A stretch of 34,550 bases of DNA. Origin: a virus. The stretch is taken from IMG/VR virus record IMGVR_UViG_3300036766_000187, positions 1-34,550 of that record; one strand, written 5' to 3'. The translations under genes were made by a program, and so were the position numbers. Below the pieces are notes generated by a model that worked only from the letters and a program-made list of their open reading frames with translations, did no database searches and had not been told where the DNA came from. Shown in pieces: positions 34,287 through 34,550 of the stretch (position 1 is its first letter; the number at the start of each line of letters is the position of its first letter).

Positions 34287-34550
34287 CCCGACCCTGCCGC
34301 CGACCATCCCGGCCCAGCCGCCGACCATCCCGGCCCAGCCGACGACCCAGCCCCCGACCCAGCCACCGGCCCAGCCGATGGTCCTGCCCCCGACCCTGCC
34401 GACGGCCCAGCCGATGGCCCTGCCCCCGACCCCGCCGACGGCCCAGCCACCGGCCCAGCCCCCGACCCTCCCGACGGCCCTGCCACCGGCCCCGCCCCCG
34501 ACCCTGCCGATGGCCCAGCCCCCGACCACGCCGACCACACCGACATCGCT
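34287..34550. repeat. GC-rich 12-bp repeat array (right part)
   Basis: About 20 units of 12 bp of form GCC-NNC-GRC-CCN, for example GCCCCCGACCCT and GCCGACGGCCCA. Most unit differences fall at the same third-base positions. The plus frame reads Ala-x-(Asp/Gly)-Pro repeats, and two minus frames are also open with low-complexity Gly/Ala/Ser/Trp products. Minus-strand GGG runs are frequent. It joins the left array if the molecule is circular. Confidence 0.85.

Noticed and set aside
34241-34546. Open frames of 88-101 codons on the minus strand across the repeat
   Set aside because: They are low-complexity translations of GC-rich 12-bp repeats, open in several frames at once, and the -35 and -10 of the HTH promoter lie inside their ends.

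Overview
The window looks like an essentially complete genome of a short-tailed, podovirus-like tailed phage of about 34.5 kb. It carries a terminase large subunit, a portal protein, a major capsid protein, a head-tail adaptor, a large tail protein, a fibre, three internal (ejection-type) proteins and a lysis cassette. I see no tape measure, tail tube or sheath. Shine-Dalgarno sequences, frequent ATGA/TTGA/TAATG overlaps and GC-rich codon use suggest a proteobacterial host, but nothing in the window names it. The same GC-rich short-unit repeat lies at both window ends, and the leftward genes at the left end (3312 to 166) continue naturally into those at the right end (34238 to 31347). The window is therefore probably a circular or circularly permuted molecule opened inside the repeat.

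Layout. (1) Leftward early operon, minus strand, from a promoter near 3374: three small proteins, a MoxR-type AAA+ ATPase, a DUF2201-like protein (HExxH plus VWA/MIDAS), and a small beta-rich protein. After the repeat array a second promoter starts an excisionase-like HTH protein, a single-strand annealing protein, SSB, small proteins and a YqaJ exonuclease. (2) A gene-poor divergent control region (3313-4448) with hairpins and terminators. (3) A rearranged accessory region (4449-8614): three copies of a 51-bp promoter-like repeat, a back-to-front gene fragment, a C5 cytosine methyltransferase with an HNH endonuclease nested in another frame, a lipoprotein, and small proteins ending in a nuclease-like protein. 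(4) TerL to portal (8599-13276). (5) An unusual block between portal and capsid (13278-15910) with two related surface-type proteins and a self-contained ribbon-helix-helix regulator flanked by 25-bp direct repeats. (6) A structured leader, a 14-residue basic peptide and a terminator (15910-16174), then head, tail and internal virion genes (16198-29086). (7) Lysis and end genes (29096-31342), meeting the leftward operon tail to tail with a 4-bp gap.

How it fits together. The leftward operon supplies exonuclease, annealing protein and SSB, but no polymerase, primase, helicase or integrase is recognisable, so replication probably relies on the host. Rightward genes make and package the virion and lyse the host. 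The methyltransferase probably protects the genome. The most unusual parts are the mobile-looking promoter repeats, the methyltransferase/HNH dual-coding locus, the RHH regulator with a 32-bp operator, the multi-stem leader before a tiny Arg/Lys peptide and terminator, and the MoxR/DUF2201 pair sharing a palindromic ribosome-binding element with the recombination genes.
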